A DNA stretch of 64,000 nt from Sarcomyxa edulis (taxonomy: Eukaryota; Basidiomycota; Agaricomycetes; Agaricales; Mycenaceae), in assembly GCA_009761415.1 (NCBI GenBank), contig QUOL01000004.1, positions 124,001 to 188,000 on the forward strand, read 5' to 3'. The notes beneath the pieces were generated by a model, which saw nothing but the letters and a program-made list of their open reading frames with translations, was not told where the DNA came from and did no database searches. Below are positions 45,301 to 57,400 of the stretch, piece after piece; within the stretch, counting starts at the first letter, position 1, and each line of letters begins with the position of its first letter. The position numbers and the translations under genes were made by a program.

Positions 45301-46279
45301 TGGTCCTGAATGTATCCTTGGTCACCGATTGGCCTGCACATGGGTTGATGGTCTTGTGTATTGACAATGTTGAGTGCCTTGATTTCATTCTCGCCGCGAA
45401 ATTGGGACTCCCAAGTTTCCAGACGTATGGTTGAAGTGCAATGCTCTTTGTTGGGCAGACGAACGAGGAAAAAGACGATTCTTGTCACCAACTTGTCACT
45501 GATGATATTTTCGCTTCTTTTGTGACGTATCACGTGACTCATGTTGCAAAGTACACCTTGTGGTTGTGCCTTTGCGAACGACACAAAGATAGCGCACGAT
45601 GGGTATCATTGGAAGGGGATTGATATTCTGACTCTGGTCTGGCTCTTCTAGAGTCTACTGCTGTGGTCATCTCGAACCTATACTAACGAGAAAGCCCTCG
45701 TTGAGGAGGGCCGTTGGACTAAATTGCGTCTCGAAGTCTTCTCTTTTCACTTATGCATGGCCGTGGTGCCTACATATGGAACATTTGACCACTGAGGCCG
45801 TTATTATCATAGATCTCGTGTTTCCCAAACGCTTTGAATCCTTCTGCAAGGAAAGACGTGATTTGCGATGACGAGTTCGTCCTCTAGACTTCAAGACATG
45901 GCCTTGCAGCCATCAAGTCATGCTCCTGGTCGAAGTAGCCTCATATATCAGCAAGTGGCAGCGCTGAAGCGCATATTGTATCCGAGATAGAGTCAAAACT
46001 GGGGTTCATTGTCTCGATTGGTGGATGGCCGGCCCCAAAATTTTGGTTCCCTTTTTCAGAGCCCGCTTTCCAACCAAGCAGATCACTAACTCAATCTGGA
46101 TGATCCCCGTCCAATAATCTCCGGCTTTTCCAGACATTACGACCGTTGATCCCTTTAAACGCGCGGGTGCGGGATGAGCAGTCTCTATCTTTACCCCTCC
46201 CTTCTCTGAAATTTTCTGTCCCTCTTGCCTTCGTCTATCCTCTTTCGCCTTTCGCCTACTCTATATTCAATATCAAAAT
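42345..46279. other. Gene-poor region of about 3.9 kb
   Basis: The longest stretch without a supportable gene. Short overlapping frames occur on both strands (around 42584-42982, 43308-43553, 43609-43794, 44161-44455, 45207-45584), but none shows a conserved motif or joins to neighbours through good splice sites in phase. No terminal repeats, transposase or reverse-transcriptase motifs were recognised. It may hold decayed genes or lineage-specific transcripts. The last 150 bp (CT-rich, 46130-46279) looks like the promoter of the small gene at 46280. Confidence 0.5.
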
Positions 46280-46664
46280 ATGAGGCCACACTTCTACTCC
46301 TTTACTACGGCTGTCATCACTGCAGGATGGGTTCCTACCCATCGTATGCCTCGTACTCTAGCACTTGTGAGCACAGTGCTTTGCTCCGAGAATCCCACTC
46401 ACGTAGAGCTTGAACACTTCTAGATTTACACGAGAATATACGAAATCCAACAGCTTGTGAATAGTACTGAGGAGATCGAGCCCAACAGTGCACGAGAGAG
46501 ATATCTGACCCGGGCCATCGTAGTATGTTTGATTTTCCAGCAGTCATTCGCGATAGGTGTGCGTCTTAATCGACCTCGTCTAGGAGCTGGCACTTCTTCT
46601 TCGTCGACGCCGGAACGGTGCTCATGAGCTGGTGCCCGACGATGAAGAGGGCCGTGACGATTGA
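46280..46664 (+). CDS. Putative 88-residue protein, three exons, unknown
   Basis: I assembled this from splice signals. Exon 1 is 46280-46366, exon 2 is 46424-46522 and exon 3 is 46584-46664. All junctions are phase 0, the introns are 57 and 61 nt with GTGAGC and GTATGT donors and TAG acceptors, and there is a branch-like CTCAC or CTTAAT. The protein begins MRPHFYSFTTAV; exon 2 gives IYTRIYEIQQLVNS then RERYLTRAIV; exon 3 gives ELALLLRRRRNGAHE then a PDDEEGRDD end. A CT-rich leader precedes it. A helical basic/acidic small protein is suggested. No family recognised, and expression would have to be shown. Confidence 0.45.
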
Positions 46665-47269
46665 TAGGAAACCTCACTATGCGCCCAGGTAATGAGGGAT
46701 TTTGTTACCGACTTGTGAACGTCCTCTAACGATCCTAGACCCATATTCAAGAAGCAACAAAAAGCCCATTGTCTAGGCTCTCATTTTCTCTTTCTTTCTT
46801 CATTGTTCATATATACCCCAAACATTTCACTCTATCATATTCCTCTGTCCTATATCCAAGGCCTTTCTTTGACAACCTAGTTGGTACTAAAATATATTCG
46901 TTATGTGCATCCTCTATATTACTGGCGCCCGCGCCACATACCACTTACCAAAGTCATCTTTTTTCTCGACTTTTGAGGACCCCTACGTCTCGTCCTGTTT
47001 CAACCGACATCCACTGTATGTCGGTCACCCAGCACTATGGGTCCTTAGATGAGTCCACGAGTCGCAAATGACTTATTACTGGTTAAGACACAGCAGACTT
47101 CGCACGTCAAAGGATTCGTGTTTCAGACAGGGACAGCATCGAGGCAGACCGCCGCAGATTAGTGTAAGGATAGTTACAAATAATTAGGTTATTGCCAGTG
47201 AATTCGAACCACGGCTGACATACGCGTTCTGATATCGACGCCAATCCAGTCTGATGTGAACCAACCAGA
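46665..47269. other. Intergenic, no gene seen
   Basis: Pyrimidine-rich DNA and a T-arm-like GGTTCGAATTC on the minus strand near 47200 that does not fold into a full tRNA. Nothing supportable. Confidence 0.5.
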
Positions 47270-48760
47270 TCAAGGATCGCCGTCTGGACCAATACGTCTG
47301 CGCCTCTTCACACGATCTACCAAACTTGCTATTTCTAGAAGCTGGTCGGTCTCCCGTGTCTCCGCTTTGTGGATATTGCCTTCATGAGGGGATGTCGAGG
47401 ATTGGCTGTCAGTGATCGGTGGTGTGGGCGATGCGAGGGGCGCTGCACGAAGACGTTTCTTTCTAGGACTAGGGCTTGGTGCTGCGGAAATTGACGTCGA
47501 TGGAGAAGTTGGTAGCCCATACGAAGCAAATGATCTCAAATCTGCAGTGAAAAGAACCTGCGAAGCAATGGCAGTTTTTTAGGATAGAAATAGATACAGA
47601 TACATGAACGTGGTACTTACGGAATGAGCCCAACCAGCATAATCTCCCCAGACGTTGAACAGTCTGTCGTTTACTTGATTATACAACTGGGGCGTCATGT
47701 TCGCCTTCTTGCCGCGGTGGCCAGGAAGCCCGTAGTGTTCGATGGCAATTTGATGGACGTGAGTATCCACTGGGACGACGTCTTTCTGTGAGATGAAGTG
47801 AGTTACATAACAGAGAAGAGAAGAGATATAATAGATATCAACCTTGTCCAGACTCATCAGAAGAACACAATCAGCAACTTTGCGACCTACTCCGACAAAC
47901 TTTAGGAGCTCTTCTCTGGCTGCCACCGTATCAAGGTCTCGTAGGGTCAGAAGCCACCTTTCAGGTGCTTCGAGGTCGACTGGTGCTGGTTCTGAGGGCG
48001 ATGCATGGGTATCCACTAGCATCTTTGCGGTGCGCTGGATATATTCAGCACGATATCCAAATCCTAGAGAACGAAGAGTCGGTCCAACATCGGGCCCAGC
48101 TAGAACGGATGGAGGTGGAAATGGGTGGTACGTTCGCTGCGTTCCTGTGTCGTTTCCAGGAAGCAAAGGTGGGGATGGAGGAGCGCCATCTGGGTCGGGA
48201 AGAGACAACAAGGGTGGGGAACAGTGTGTACATAGCGACTGAACCATTTTGGTGATGCGCGATATATTATTGTTGGCAGAACATATAAACCTGCCACCAG
48301 CGGTGCTGGATTTAGAGGTAGATCGACGCGACATTGAGATGACTCACGAAACAAGATTCTCCCAAGGATCCTGCTTGAGCATCCGTATCCCACTAAACCG
48401 ATGTCTGAGGCTGTTGAAGACAGGATCGCGCAAACTCCACTGGTCGTATAGTAGTGACAAGTCAACATCGAGCTGAAAGTATTCATTCAACCACGAAAGA
48501 GTCTCTGCGTTCCTCGAGGCTTCGTTGAAATGAGTGTTGACAGCATGTTCTGGGAATACGGAGCGGTAAAGGAGGGTGTCGGACGTTTGACGTAGACAGA
48601 TGACTCGGTCGCGGAGGCAGAGACGGTATTCATGAGTACTAGGTTCGCCTGCCTGAAGAGGGAATATAGACCAACGAAAGGACTGGCCACACTTGAGAAC
48701 AGCTGCCAAGGATAATTGTACGATCGGGAGGGGGAGGGAGTGCCAGACTAGAGAACTCAT
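47270..48760 (-). CDS. OGG1: 8-oxoguanine DNA glycosylase/AP lyase OGG1
   Basis: Three to four exons, about 420 residues, starting MSSLVWHSLPLP. The N-terminal domain has LKCGQSFRWSIFPLQ. Next is the conserved CSANNNISRITKMVQSLC. The helix-hairpin-helix region is LLKFVGVGRKVADCVLLMSL, where the Lys of GRKVADC corresponds to the catalytic Lys249 of human OGG1. It is followed across an intron by DVVPVDTHVHQIA, whose Asp corresponds to Asp268. The enzyme excises 8-oxoguanine opposite cytosine. The C-terminal tail carries a basic KRRRRIG and PRKKRLR, plausible nuclear signals. It shares a 212 bp promoter region with the divergent transporter gene at 48973. Confidence 0.93.
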
Positions 48761-48972
48761 CCAAGTACAGATCTTTGAAGAAACTTGCCGGAGAGAAAAG
48801 AACTTTGACGAGCTATTTTTGGATCATCCTGATTTACTCATGTTGAAACCGAAGGGCATTGTCATGTGCGGACCCTCGCGGTTCTTTCACCCACCATGAC
48901 CTCTCCGGTCCTCTCGCAGCATCGTTAAGTACCGAATGTCAATCAGCTAGGTGGGGGTATCACTCTACTATC

Positions 48973-50869
48973 ATGGAGCCATCAGAGGATGAATTTTTGA
49001 GTCGTACTCGACCACAAAGTCCAGAGGACCATCCAGTATTGGATCGCATTGGTCTACGTTACCTCTTAGTCCATCACTTTTCGAGGCAAGTGTCTCAACT
49101 TCTAGTATCCTATCTTTTTCACTAACTTCTATCTCCATAGTGCATGGGGGACCAGAACTGCGGAATTCGCCTTCTATCTGTATCTTATCGCGTACTTTAA
49201 GGACACCCTCCTTCCATCTTCCATTTTCGGATTTGCCATGACCTGTATGCACTTCCAATCTATCTTTCCAGAGTCCACCATTCACACCGGTACACAGTTA
49301 CTGGCATAGTATTGTCGAGATGGGCTGGTCACTTGGTCGACAAACACGACAAATTAACTCTCGTTCGTTACTGCATCGCCGTTCAGAAGTTGTCCGCGAT
49401 AGCGGCATACGCGTGTTTCGCGCTCATGTTCTCCCATCCGTATGATGCTACTGCATTCCTTCAATCTTTGGTCCTCTTCGTGCTCGTCGTTCTTGCGGCC
49501 TGTATGCTTCATATATCTACGACATGCATATCCATTGCTATCGAAAGAGACTGGACAACCTGTCTCTCCATCTCGGACACTCAGACCGGCACCATCGATT
49601 CCACAATCCTAGCAAAGCTCAACACATATCTTCGCCAAATAAACCTTCTCTGCAAACTCCTCGCACCTCTGTTTGTTTCCTTCCTTACGGTGTATCTCAA
49701 ATCTTCTTACGCCGGTTCTGTCAACATTCTCGCTACCCTAACGATTACAGCAATGATCTTCGAATTCTATTGGATAAAGATTGTGTACGACAGATTCCCC
49801 GCTCTAGCTAGCGAACAGGCGAAGAAGAATCGCGAGCGCAGTGCTGCAAATGCGGCAACGCCAGAACACCGTCCTCTCCTTGCATCCGACTCCGAAGCTG
49901 AGGTAATCCAAGAGATCCACGAAGAAACTAGGCCAACCTCTTTGTGGCATTCTGTCAAATCCTTCCTCAAACTGGAAGACTGGGAAGAACTCGTTCACCT
50001 CCCAGTCTTTCTTTCCTCGGTATCAGTATCTCTACTTTACCTGACAGTCCTATCGTGAGTCCGACTGAGCTCCGCCTCATGAAAAGTACTGACTTGTAGT
50101 ATGACTCGGGTGCAGTTTTGACGGTACAATGCTCAGTTATCTCAAGACGCTCTCCTTCAAAGACGATTTCCTAGCCGAAATGCGAGGCCTGTGCGTGTTG
50201 ACCGGTTTACTTGGGACTATGCTGGCTATGCCATTAGAGCAGAAAGTAGGCTCTGTGCGTGCCGGGAATTGGAGCATCTGGTAGGTTGCTGCGTCCTTCC
50301 ATACGTTATTGTGTACTGAAGGAAATGGTAGGTCGATGGTATTCTGTTTGGCTCCTGTCATTATAGCTTTCAATATCTCCGGATCCAAGCATCTCGATTC
50401 AGGACCAAATGGGTACCTCGCTGCTGCCCTCCTCTTTGGTGGTGAGTACTAGCCAGAACCTCTTATCCCATTCTGTAGCTCATAACGTACTGCTATCAGG
50501 AATGGCTCTGTCACGCGTCGGCCTGTGGTCCTTCGACCTCATTCAAACGAAACAGTTGCAAAACGCTCTTACGACACACCCAAGACGCAACACTTTGACA
50601 GCGTTGCAATACACGATGCAGAGTGTCGCCGACTTGCTCAAGTGAGTTGATCGCATATAATATTTTACGAGATATATCCGAACATACTATTTTCCAAATC
50701 TAGATATGTTCTAACGATGATTCTCTACCGACCATCTGAGTTTCGATGGGCGGCTCTTGCCTCTTTCCTGAGTGTTTCTTCTGGTGCTATCGTTTACATG
50801 CTTTATGTCAAGAAGGAGAGAGGTCATATCACGCATATCAGGTTCGATTGGATCAAAAAAATTCTCTAA
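48973..50869 (+). CDS. Ferroportin-like iron exporter (SLC40 family)
   Basis: About seven exons encode a multi-spanning protein of roughly 500 residues. LRYLLVHHFSSAWGTRTAEF followed by AFYLYLIAYF is the SLC40 opening. A long loop (ANAATPEHRPLLASDSEAEV) precedes the second half (VFLSSVSVSLLYLTVLS then FDGTMLSYLK), and MALSRVGLWSFDLIQTKQLQ closes the core as in ferroportins. The first intron (49086-49140) is GC-AG; only this splice keeps HHFS-SAWG in frame. Animal members export Fe2+. Fungal members are little studied, so the substrate is inferred. Ends about 195 bp before the NMT start on the same strand. Confidence 0.82.
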
Positions 50870-51063
50870 ATATGTCTGGCTGTAGCACAAGGATGGGTCC
50901 ATTATTATTTTTACATACTGTCTCTCAATCTTCTATGCTTTATGAGGAGGAAGAACGTGTCAGTCAGAAAATATGAGTTCGGGTTCTATAATTGGACACG
51001 ACACAGCCCTCCACAGATCTATCCTTGATCGCACTCGAGAGGGATCCGGTGGTCGCAATAATC

Positions 51064-53202
51064 ATGACATCTCCTCAACAGACCAAGGCAGAAGAAATCA
51101 TCGATACGACAGAGACCAACGGGCAATCTGTCACGTCCGACTCAGAGGACGAGGAGGGGCACGAGTCCGATTTCGGCGTCGCAGGAGATAACACACAACC
51201 ATCTACCTCCACATCCTCTACCCCCAGCTCGAAAAAGAAGAAGAAGAAGAAATCGAAAGCTTCGAGAGCTCTCGCTGCTTTGAGAGGCAAGAAAGACCAA
51301 GAGATTCCACAGGAGATCGTGGATCGCGTGTTGGTGGAGGTCAAGGCGAAGCATGGAGAGGGCTCAGAGGAGGCGAATGAGGCGAATGTACGATTGGCGC
51401 TGGAACATTTGAAGATCATGGATATTGCTAAGGGCAAGGCTGGTCTCAGCTTATCAGGATCGGGTAAGAAGGACATGGGTGAGCATAAAGTGCGTTTTCT
51501 CTCCTTGTATAACGTTGCTCTGCTCATGAGCGTTCTTGCACTTTTTTCTAGTTTTGGGGAACACAACCAGTCCCTCAACCGGGTGAGTGGGAACATCCTG
51601 GATTCCGTTCAGATTGCTCATAGTGTTCTAGGTGAGGGACCACCGCTGGATGATGGGTACATCGAGGCATCCAAGCCTCGGGAAGAAGTCCGTCAAGAAC
51701 CATATCCATTACCGAAAGATTTCGAATGGGCAACACTGGATATCAACGATCCGAAGCAGGTATGCTCAAATCTCATGTCGTCTCAAGCCCAATATCGATA
51801 TATGAAGCTCTTCAGAATAAGGAAGTTTACGATCTGCTCTCCCTCAACTATGTTGAAGACGATGTAGCGTCATTCCGATTCCAATACAGTTCGGAATTTC
51901 TCGCATGGTACGTATATCACACCACACGCTCTATCGTATGAAACTCAGGATACTTTCAGGGCCCTCAAGCCACCAGGATACTATAAAGAGTGGCACGTCG
52001 GCGTACGTGTCTCGTCTAACAAGAAACTTGTGGCCTTCATCTCTGGTGTACCCATAACAATTCGTGTCCGGGGAAAGTCAGTGCACCCATTTCTGCTAAT
52101 CTCTCTGCTTCACTGAATAATGACCTCGTCTCAGTGTAATCCACGCGAGTGAAATCAACTATCTATGTGTACACAAAAAGCTTCGCTCCAAGCGCCTAGC
52201 ACCCGTCCTTATCAAGGAGGTCACTCGACAATGCCATCTCAAAGGCATTTTCCAAGCTATCTATACAGGTGGTATCGTCATCCCGACACCTATCGCGACT
52301 TGTCGGTATGTATCATTCATTTGTCCTGATTTTATTTGCCCCCTGAAATATTTACAGGTATTACCATCGTTCACTGAATGTCCCGAAACTCGTGGACGTC
52401 AAATTTTCCTATGTTCCGCGTAACATGACACTTGCGCGTATGATCCGTCTCAACAAGTTGCCAGACACGCCACATCTGGCAGAGTCTGGTGGTGGTCTGC
52501 GAGAGATGGAGGAGAGGGACGTCGCGCAAGTCGCTGATTTGTTCACAAAGTATATGCAAAGGTTCGACATGGTACCTTTGATGACAATCGAGGAAGCCCG
52601 GCATCAATTCCTGAGTGGGAGAGGTGTTGGCAGCCAGGACAGTCAGACAGGACGACGAGCTGGACAAGTAACCTGGTCGTATGTTGTTGAGGTGAGGTGG
52701 ATTGAACTTCAAGACAATGCCACATTTGTTGACAGCTACGCACATTCAGAACCCCAATACGCATCAAATCACTGATTTCTTTTCGTTCTATTCGCTGCCC
52801 TCGACTATCATACATTCTCCACAACACAACGTCCTCGAGGCCGCATACCTTTATTACTACGCCACCGATATTGCTTTCGAAGAGGGAGCGGAGCAAGATG
52901 GGCGCTTGAAGAAACGTCTTTTGGTTTTGATGAACGATGCTCTCGTTGTTGCGGACCAAGCGAAGTTTGACGTCTTCAACGCATTGACGTTGATGGACAA
53001 TGCCCCGATTCTGCAAGAATTGAAGGTATGTTTCGATTCCTTCGTGCTCAGAGAGAAAAGCTGATTAAAACTCTTCTAGTTTGGACTAGGTGACGGATTC
53101 CTGAACTTTTACTTGTATAACTGGAGAACTGCCCCTTTGGCTGGTATGAATGCTGTAGGTGAGGTCCCTGCTGGTAAGGGTGTAGGTGTCGTCATGCTCT
53201 AA
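51064..53202 (+). CDS. NMT1: Glycylpeptide N-tetradecanoyltransferase (N-myristoyltransferase)
   Basis: About nine exons. The start [11 protein letters not shown] is chosen over an upstream in-frame ATG at 50992 because the acidic and Lys-rich N-terminal tail ([10 protein letters not shown]) begins after it. Core NMT motifs are present: [105 protein letters not shown], and the closing [15 protein letters not shown]. The chain ends in Leu, as in family members where the C-terminal carboxylate acts as base. The enzyme attaches myristate to N-terminal glycines in the cytosol. Convergent with UFD1, stop codons 140 bp apart. Confidence 0.93.
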
Positions 53203-53342
53203 TACGACCGTACAACATATATACGAATGTACCATGGCGAGTTTCATTCTGCACTTGAAATTTGATAGAACGGGAATGATAAATCTATGCAGTCCGTAAA
53301 TACAATACAAAGAGGAGACGGAAAGAAGAGCGTTCATGAGAT

Positions 53343-55105
53343 TTAGTCGCTGTCAATCATGATAACGTCGTCGTCATCAACATCCCAGTCCGGGGTCGGA
53401 CTCCTCTCTTTCTTCTTCTGCGCTTTCCCCCTTTGAGGCGGTCTTGGAACTCGGGCTCCTCCTGCGCCCAATTCAATTGGCCCCGTTGGTCCACGGAAAC
53501 TGGGTGGGACGTGTGTAGAGGAACGGGAGCCAAGAGTATTTCCGCTACTGCCCCACGATGTTGTCGTTTCCGGAGTTTTAGCCTTCTCTTTGCCCTTGGA
53601 CTTTGACGATGAAGGTTGGGGCTGCGAGACTGAAGGTCGACCAGTGAGAGTATTACCTGAACCTGTGAAGGCCGTAGGTTCCTGTATAAATCATGTTAGA
53701 CAAAATCAGAATGGGACACGAAGCAATGCACTAGCTTACCTGTGACGGCATATTGGGCGAGCTTGGAGGTTTGGGCGCGGGAGGACTATAAGGGGTGACA
53801 TTGAATCCGAAGAAAAGCTGGCCGAAGGGGAGATTCAGAGCAGCAGGGACTTTGACGTCGCCATCCAGGGTGTTGTTGGAGACGACACGGTGTTGACTGT
53901 ATCCAAACATTAGTTATGTGCACGCAGGAGAGAGATGGAAGACCAACTCGGTACGGATTATCTTGCTCCCCTCAGGCACTTGTTCTACCTTTCTGTGGCT
54001 GATACCTTTGCCCTTCGTCTTTCTTCCAGCGAGGGTCTCACCTTTACCCTTGAAGCTTTCCCACTGGTCACCCCCTTTACTAAGAGTTGTTGCACCAGTA
54101 CTTGCTCCTGCAAACCCACCGCTCAGAGATGAACCAGGGCGGGAAGAACCTGGAGAGGAAGAGTCCAAGTCGATCTTGAGTTTCGATGCCATCGTTGCTG
54201 GAGGTGCAGGTTTTGGACGCTCTGGTTCCACGTACCCAACAGGAGCAGCGAAATCGACTTCTAGATCTGTGTCTAGTACACTGATTCCTTCGCCACCTGG
54301 ACTTGTTTCCATGACAAGAAGTCCAAAGACGATAGAGTTGTAGATGATTTCAATGATGTCACCTTGGGTGAGGGCGGAGAAATTACGGAGTGCTTGTTCG
54401 AGGCTGCAGGCGAGTCAGTCTACTATTCGGTGCCGCATGCCAACAAGGACACGTACACTGCTTTGTGATCCGAAATTTCGAGGAAATGTACCGACTGTGC
54501 TTGCAGCTTGACCATTTTCCCTTTGGGTAGCTCACAGCCAGTGATGCGAATGGGATCGCCCTCGTTCAAGCGTAGGGTTTTCATCATCCAATAAGGCAAA
54601 TGCACGACTCCTTCTTCGGCGATGAATTCCAGGACACCAGCGTGAGTAGATGCGGCGGCATTAGCAGGATTGCGTAGCTGGAACATCCAAGGCGACTCAA
54701 GGTCAAGATTGGTGAGGTTAGCGAGAGCAGATGGTGGCATGATGACTGTAGATAAATATGTACGAATCAGAGAAGATGACAAGAAGAGTTTCGATGTGGC
54801 GTACTCTTTCCGCCGTACGAGAGATTCTCTCGTTCTCGACCAGGAAGCATCGCGACACTGTATGCTTTCAGATACTCGTCATATGACCTAGCTGGTGCTC
54901 TTCCCATACGAGGCCCGTATCCTGCTGCAAAACCCCTGAGAATGCAAACAATCTAGTTAGAGTAGAAACGTAGGCCCAATGGGCAGCACCGCGTACTGAG
55001 CCATCTGCGCGAACATTCCTGCAGGGCCACCTTGATTGCCAAACTACAGACATATACGATTAGCATAATACTTTCCTAGTAATAAAGCGAACATACGAAA
55101 TCCAT
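53343..55105 (-). CDS. UFD1: Ubiquitin fusion degradation protein 1 (UFD1)
   Basis: The start MDF (first exon, 55105) splices to FGNQGGPAGMFAQMAQ, then GFAAGYGPRMGRAPARSYDE and YLKAYSVAMLPGRERENLSY, then IIMPPSALANLTNLDLESPW. The double-psi barrel continues with VLEFIAEEGVVHLPYWMMKT, LNEGDPIRITGCELPKG and LEQALRNFSALTQGDIIEII. The C-terminal half is Pro/Ser-rich and disordered, ending in acidic DVIMIDSD. UFD1 with NPL4 recruits ubiquitinated substrates to the CDC48/p97 segregase. Divergent from CCT4, with only 150 bp between start codons. Confidence 0.92.
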
Positions 55106-55255
55106 GATTGAGTAGGATGAGGTTGAGATTCAAGAATAAGAAACGAGCGAAAGTGGATGGCCCGCATACGCAATCCAATTTGCGGCAATTTCCGTTCTCA
55201 CTAAGGCTCAACGCGTCTCTTCATACCCTCCCTCTTGTTCTCATTTCTCTTCATC

Positions 55256-57314
55256 ATGTCTGGCTCACAGGGAATCACAAAAAATTTGTCGGGGGCCAAT
55301 GCCTCTTTCAATGACAAGGTCTGTTTGATCTGCTGTCGTAGGATTTTCATCCAACTCACAGACTCCATTGAACAGGGTAAACCAATGGAACTACGGTTAT
55401 CGAACATGATTGCGGCAAAGGGTCAGTTTCTCGGTCTAGTTGCAGTTATACCTATCCGACCTATCGCTTTCATCTCTTATAGCGATCAGCGATGCTGTCA
55501 GAACTTCCCTGGGACCAAGAGGAATGGATAAAATGGTGCGCAACCTGTTGCAAGCCATTTTCAAAAACTAGGAACTCACGAAACCGCGTGTAAATCAGAT
55601 CCAAACTTCGAAAGGAGAGGTCATTATCACGAACGACGGGGCTACGATCCTCAAAAGTATCCAAGCTTTACATCCTGCTGCCAAGATGGTCAGTCGACCA
55701 TTCTGTGATCTATCCTCGCGACAAGAATGTCTGTCTAATGGCAGTGTAGCTTGTGGATTTGTCGGCTGCTCAAGATATCGAAGCTGGTGATGGGACAACC
55801 TCCGTTGTTGTTCTTGCAGGAAGTCTTCTCGGTGCAGCAGAAAAGATGCTACAGAAAGGGATGCATCCTACGATCATCGCTGAAGCATTTCTTAAAGCAT
55901 CTGCCAAAGCTGTGGAATACCTCGAAGAGATGTCGACGCCTGTCGATTTAAACGATAAAGCCAGTCTTTTACGTGCAGCAAGCACTTCCCTCAATTCAAA
56001 GGTCGTGATTTCGGTAACTTCGTTGTTTACGACTGCTAATCCAAATATCTCAGATTGTATCGCAGTACTCTTCGACTCTCGCCCCCATAGCAGTAGCAGC
56101 TGTTACCCGTCTCGTAACACCCACTTCATCGAATGTAGATCTCCGCGACATTCGTGTCGTCAAGAAAGTCGGCGGGACCATAGAAGACACCGAACTTGTA
56201 GACGGTGTTGTTCTGAACCAAAATGTTGTCATAGCTGCTGGTGGACCGACTCGAATGGAAAAGGCCAAGATTGCCATCATTCAATTCCAATTGAGCGCGC
56301 CTAAACCAGATGTAAGTCTCGTACTGTCCCTTCCAAAGAGCTTCCTGTCACTGATATGCCCTCAGATGGATAACACTGTGGTAATCAACGATTATCGTCA
56401 GATGGACAAAGTGATCAAAGAAGGCCGTCAATATCTCCTCAATCTCTGCAAAAAGATCAAGAAGGCAAACTGTAACGTTCTCTTGATCCAGAAATCCATC
56501 CTCCGGGACGCAGTGGACGATACGTCTCTCAACTTCTTGAAAAGACTGAATATCTTGGTTGTCAAGGATGTGGAACGTGACGAGATTGAATTTTTGTCCA
56601 AGAGCTTCGGGTGCAAGCCTGTCGCAGACATTGATGCATTCACAGAAGATAAACTCGGATACGCGGATCTCGTTGAAGAGACTAGTACTTCTGGTACAAG
56701 GGTTGTGCGCGTAACAGGAGTGAAGAACCGAGGACGGACCGTCAGCATTCTGGCCATGGGCAGCAATCACCTTGTAGTGGAGGAGTGCGAACGGAGTCTG
56801 CACGATGCCCTATGTGTAGTACGGTGTCTCGTCAAAAAGCGGTGCGTGTGGTTGCCCCACGTCTAGTCCGATGCAAATACTCACTCGAACTCCAGAGCTT
56901 TGATCGGCGGTGGTGGAGCACCGGAGATCCATGTCTCTCGCCTGCTATCTCAGTACGCTCAGACACTCAAAGGAATGGAAGCATACTGTTTCCAAGCGTA
57001 TGCCGACGCCCTCGAGGTTATCCCGACGACATTAGCCGAGAATGCTGGACTTAATCCCATCGCGATTGTGACTGAACTCCGAAATCGGCATGCCTTGGGT
57101 GAACGGAATGCAGGTATCAATGTCCGAAAGGTATGTGTCGAAATACGGATATTGAATTCTCAATACTGAAGTATACCGATCACAGGGCTTGATATCAAAC
57201 ATCCTTGAAGAAGACGTTGTGCAGCCATTGTTGGTCACTACGAGTGCAGTAGAGTTGTCGACGGAGACAGTATGCCTACTGTTGAAGATCGACGACTATG
57301 TACAAGCCCGATGA
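55256..57314 (+). CDS. CCT4: T-complex protein 1 subunit delta (CCT4)
   Basis: Seven or more exons, about 530 residues. The start [18 protein letters not shown] is followed by [18 protein letters not shown] (ATP site) and [20 protein letters not shown]. The catalytic block is [20 protein letters not shown], then [20 protein letters not shown] and [17 protein letters not shown]. The apical domain includes [19 protein letters not shown], and the second equatorial part has [18 protein letters not shown]. The C-terminus is [14 protein letters not shown]. The TRiC chaperonin folds actin, tubulin and other cytosolic proteins. Convergent with the mitochondrial ribosomal gene, 86 bp between stops. 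Confidence 0.95.
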
Positions 57315-57400
57315 GCGTTGTCGGGATGGAGAGAAGCTTATACATTATAATTCTTCGCGTAGTATAATGCATTTGAAATGTGAAGTTTTGAACAGCAAGT

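Noticed and set aside
47150..47260. tRNA-like T-arm GGTTCGAATTC on the minus strand
   Set aside because: No matching acceptor stem, D-arm or promoter boxes at the right spacing; the T-stem itself mispairs.
53918..54343. Plus-strand frame of 141 codons within UFD1
   Set aside because: Antisense shadow of the conserved UFD1 coding exon.
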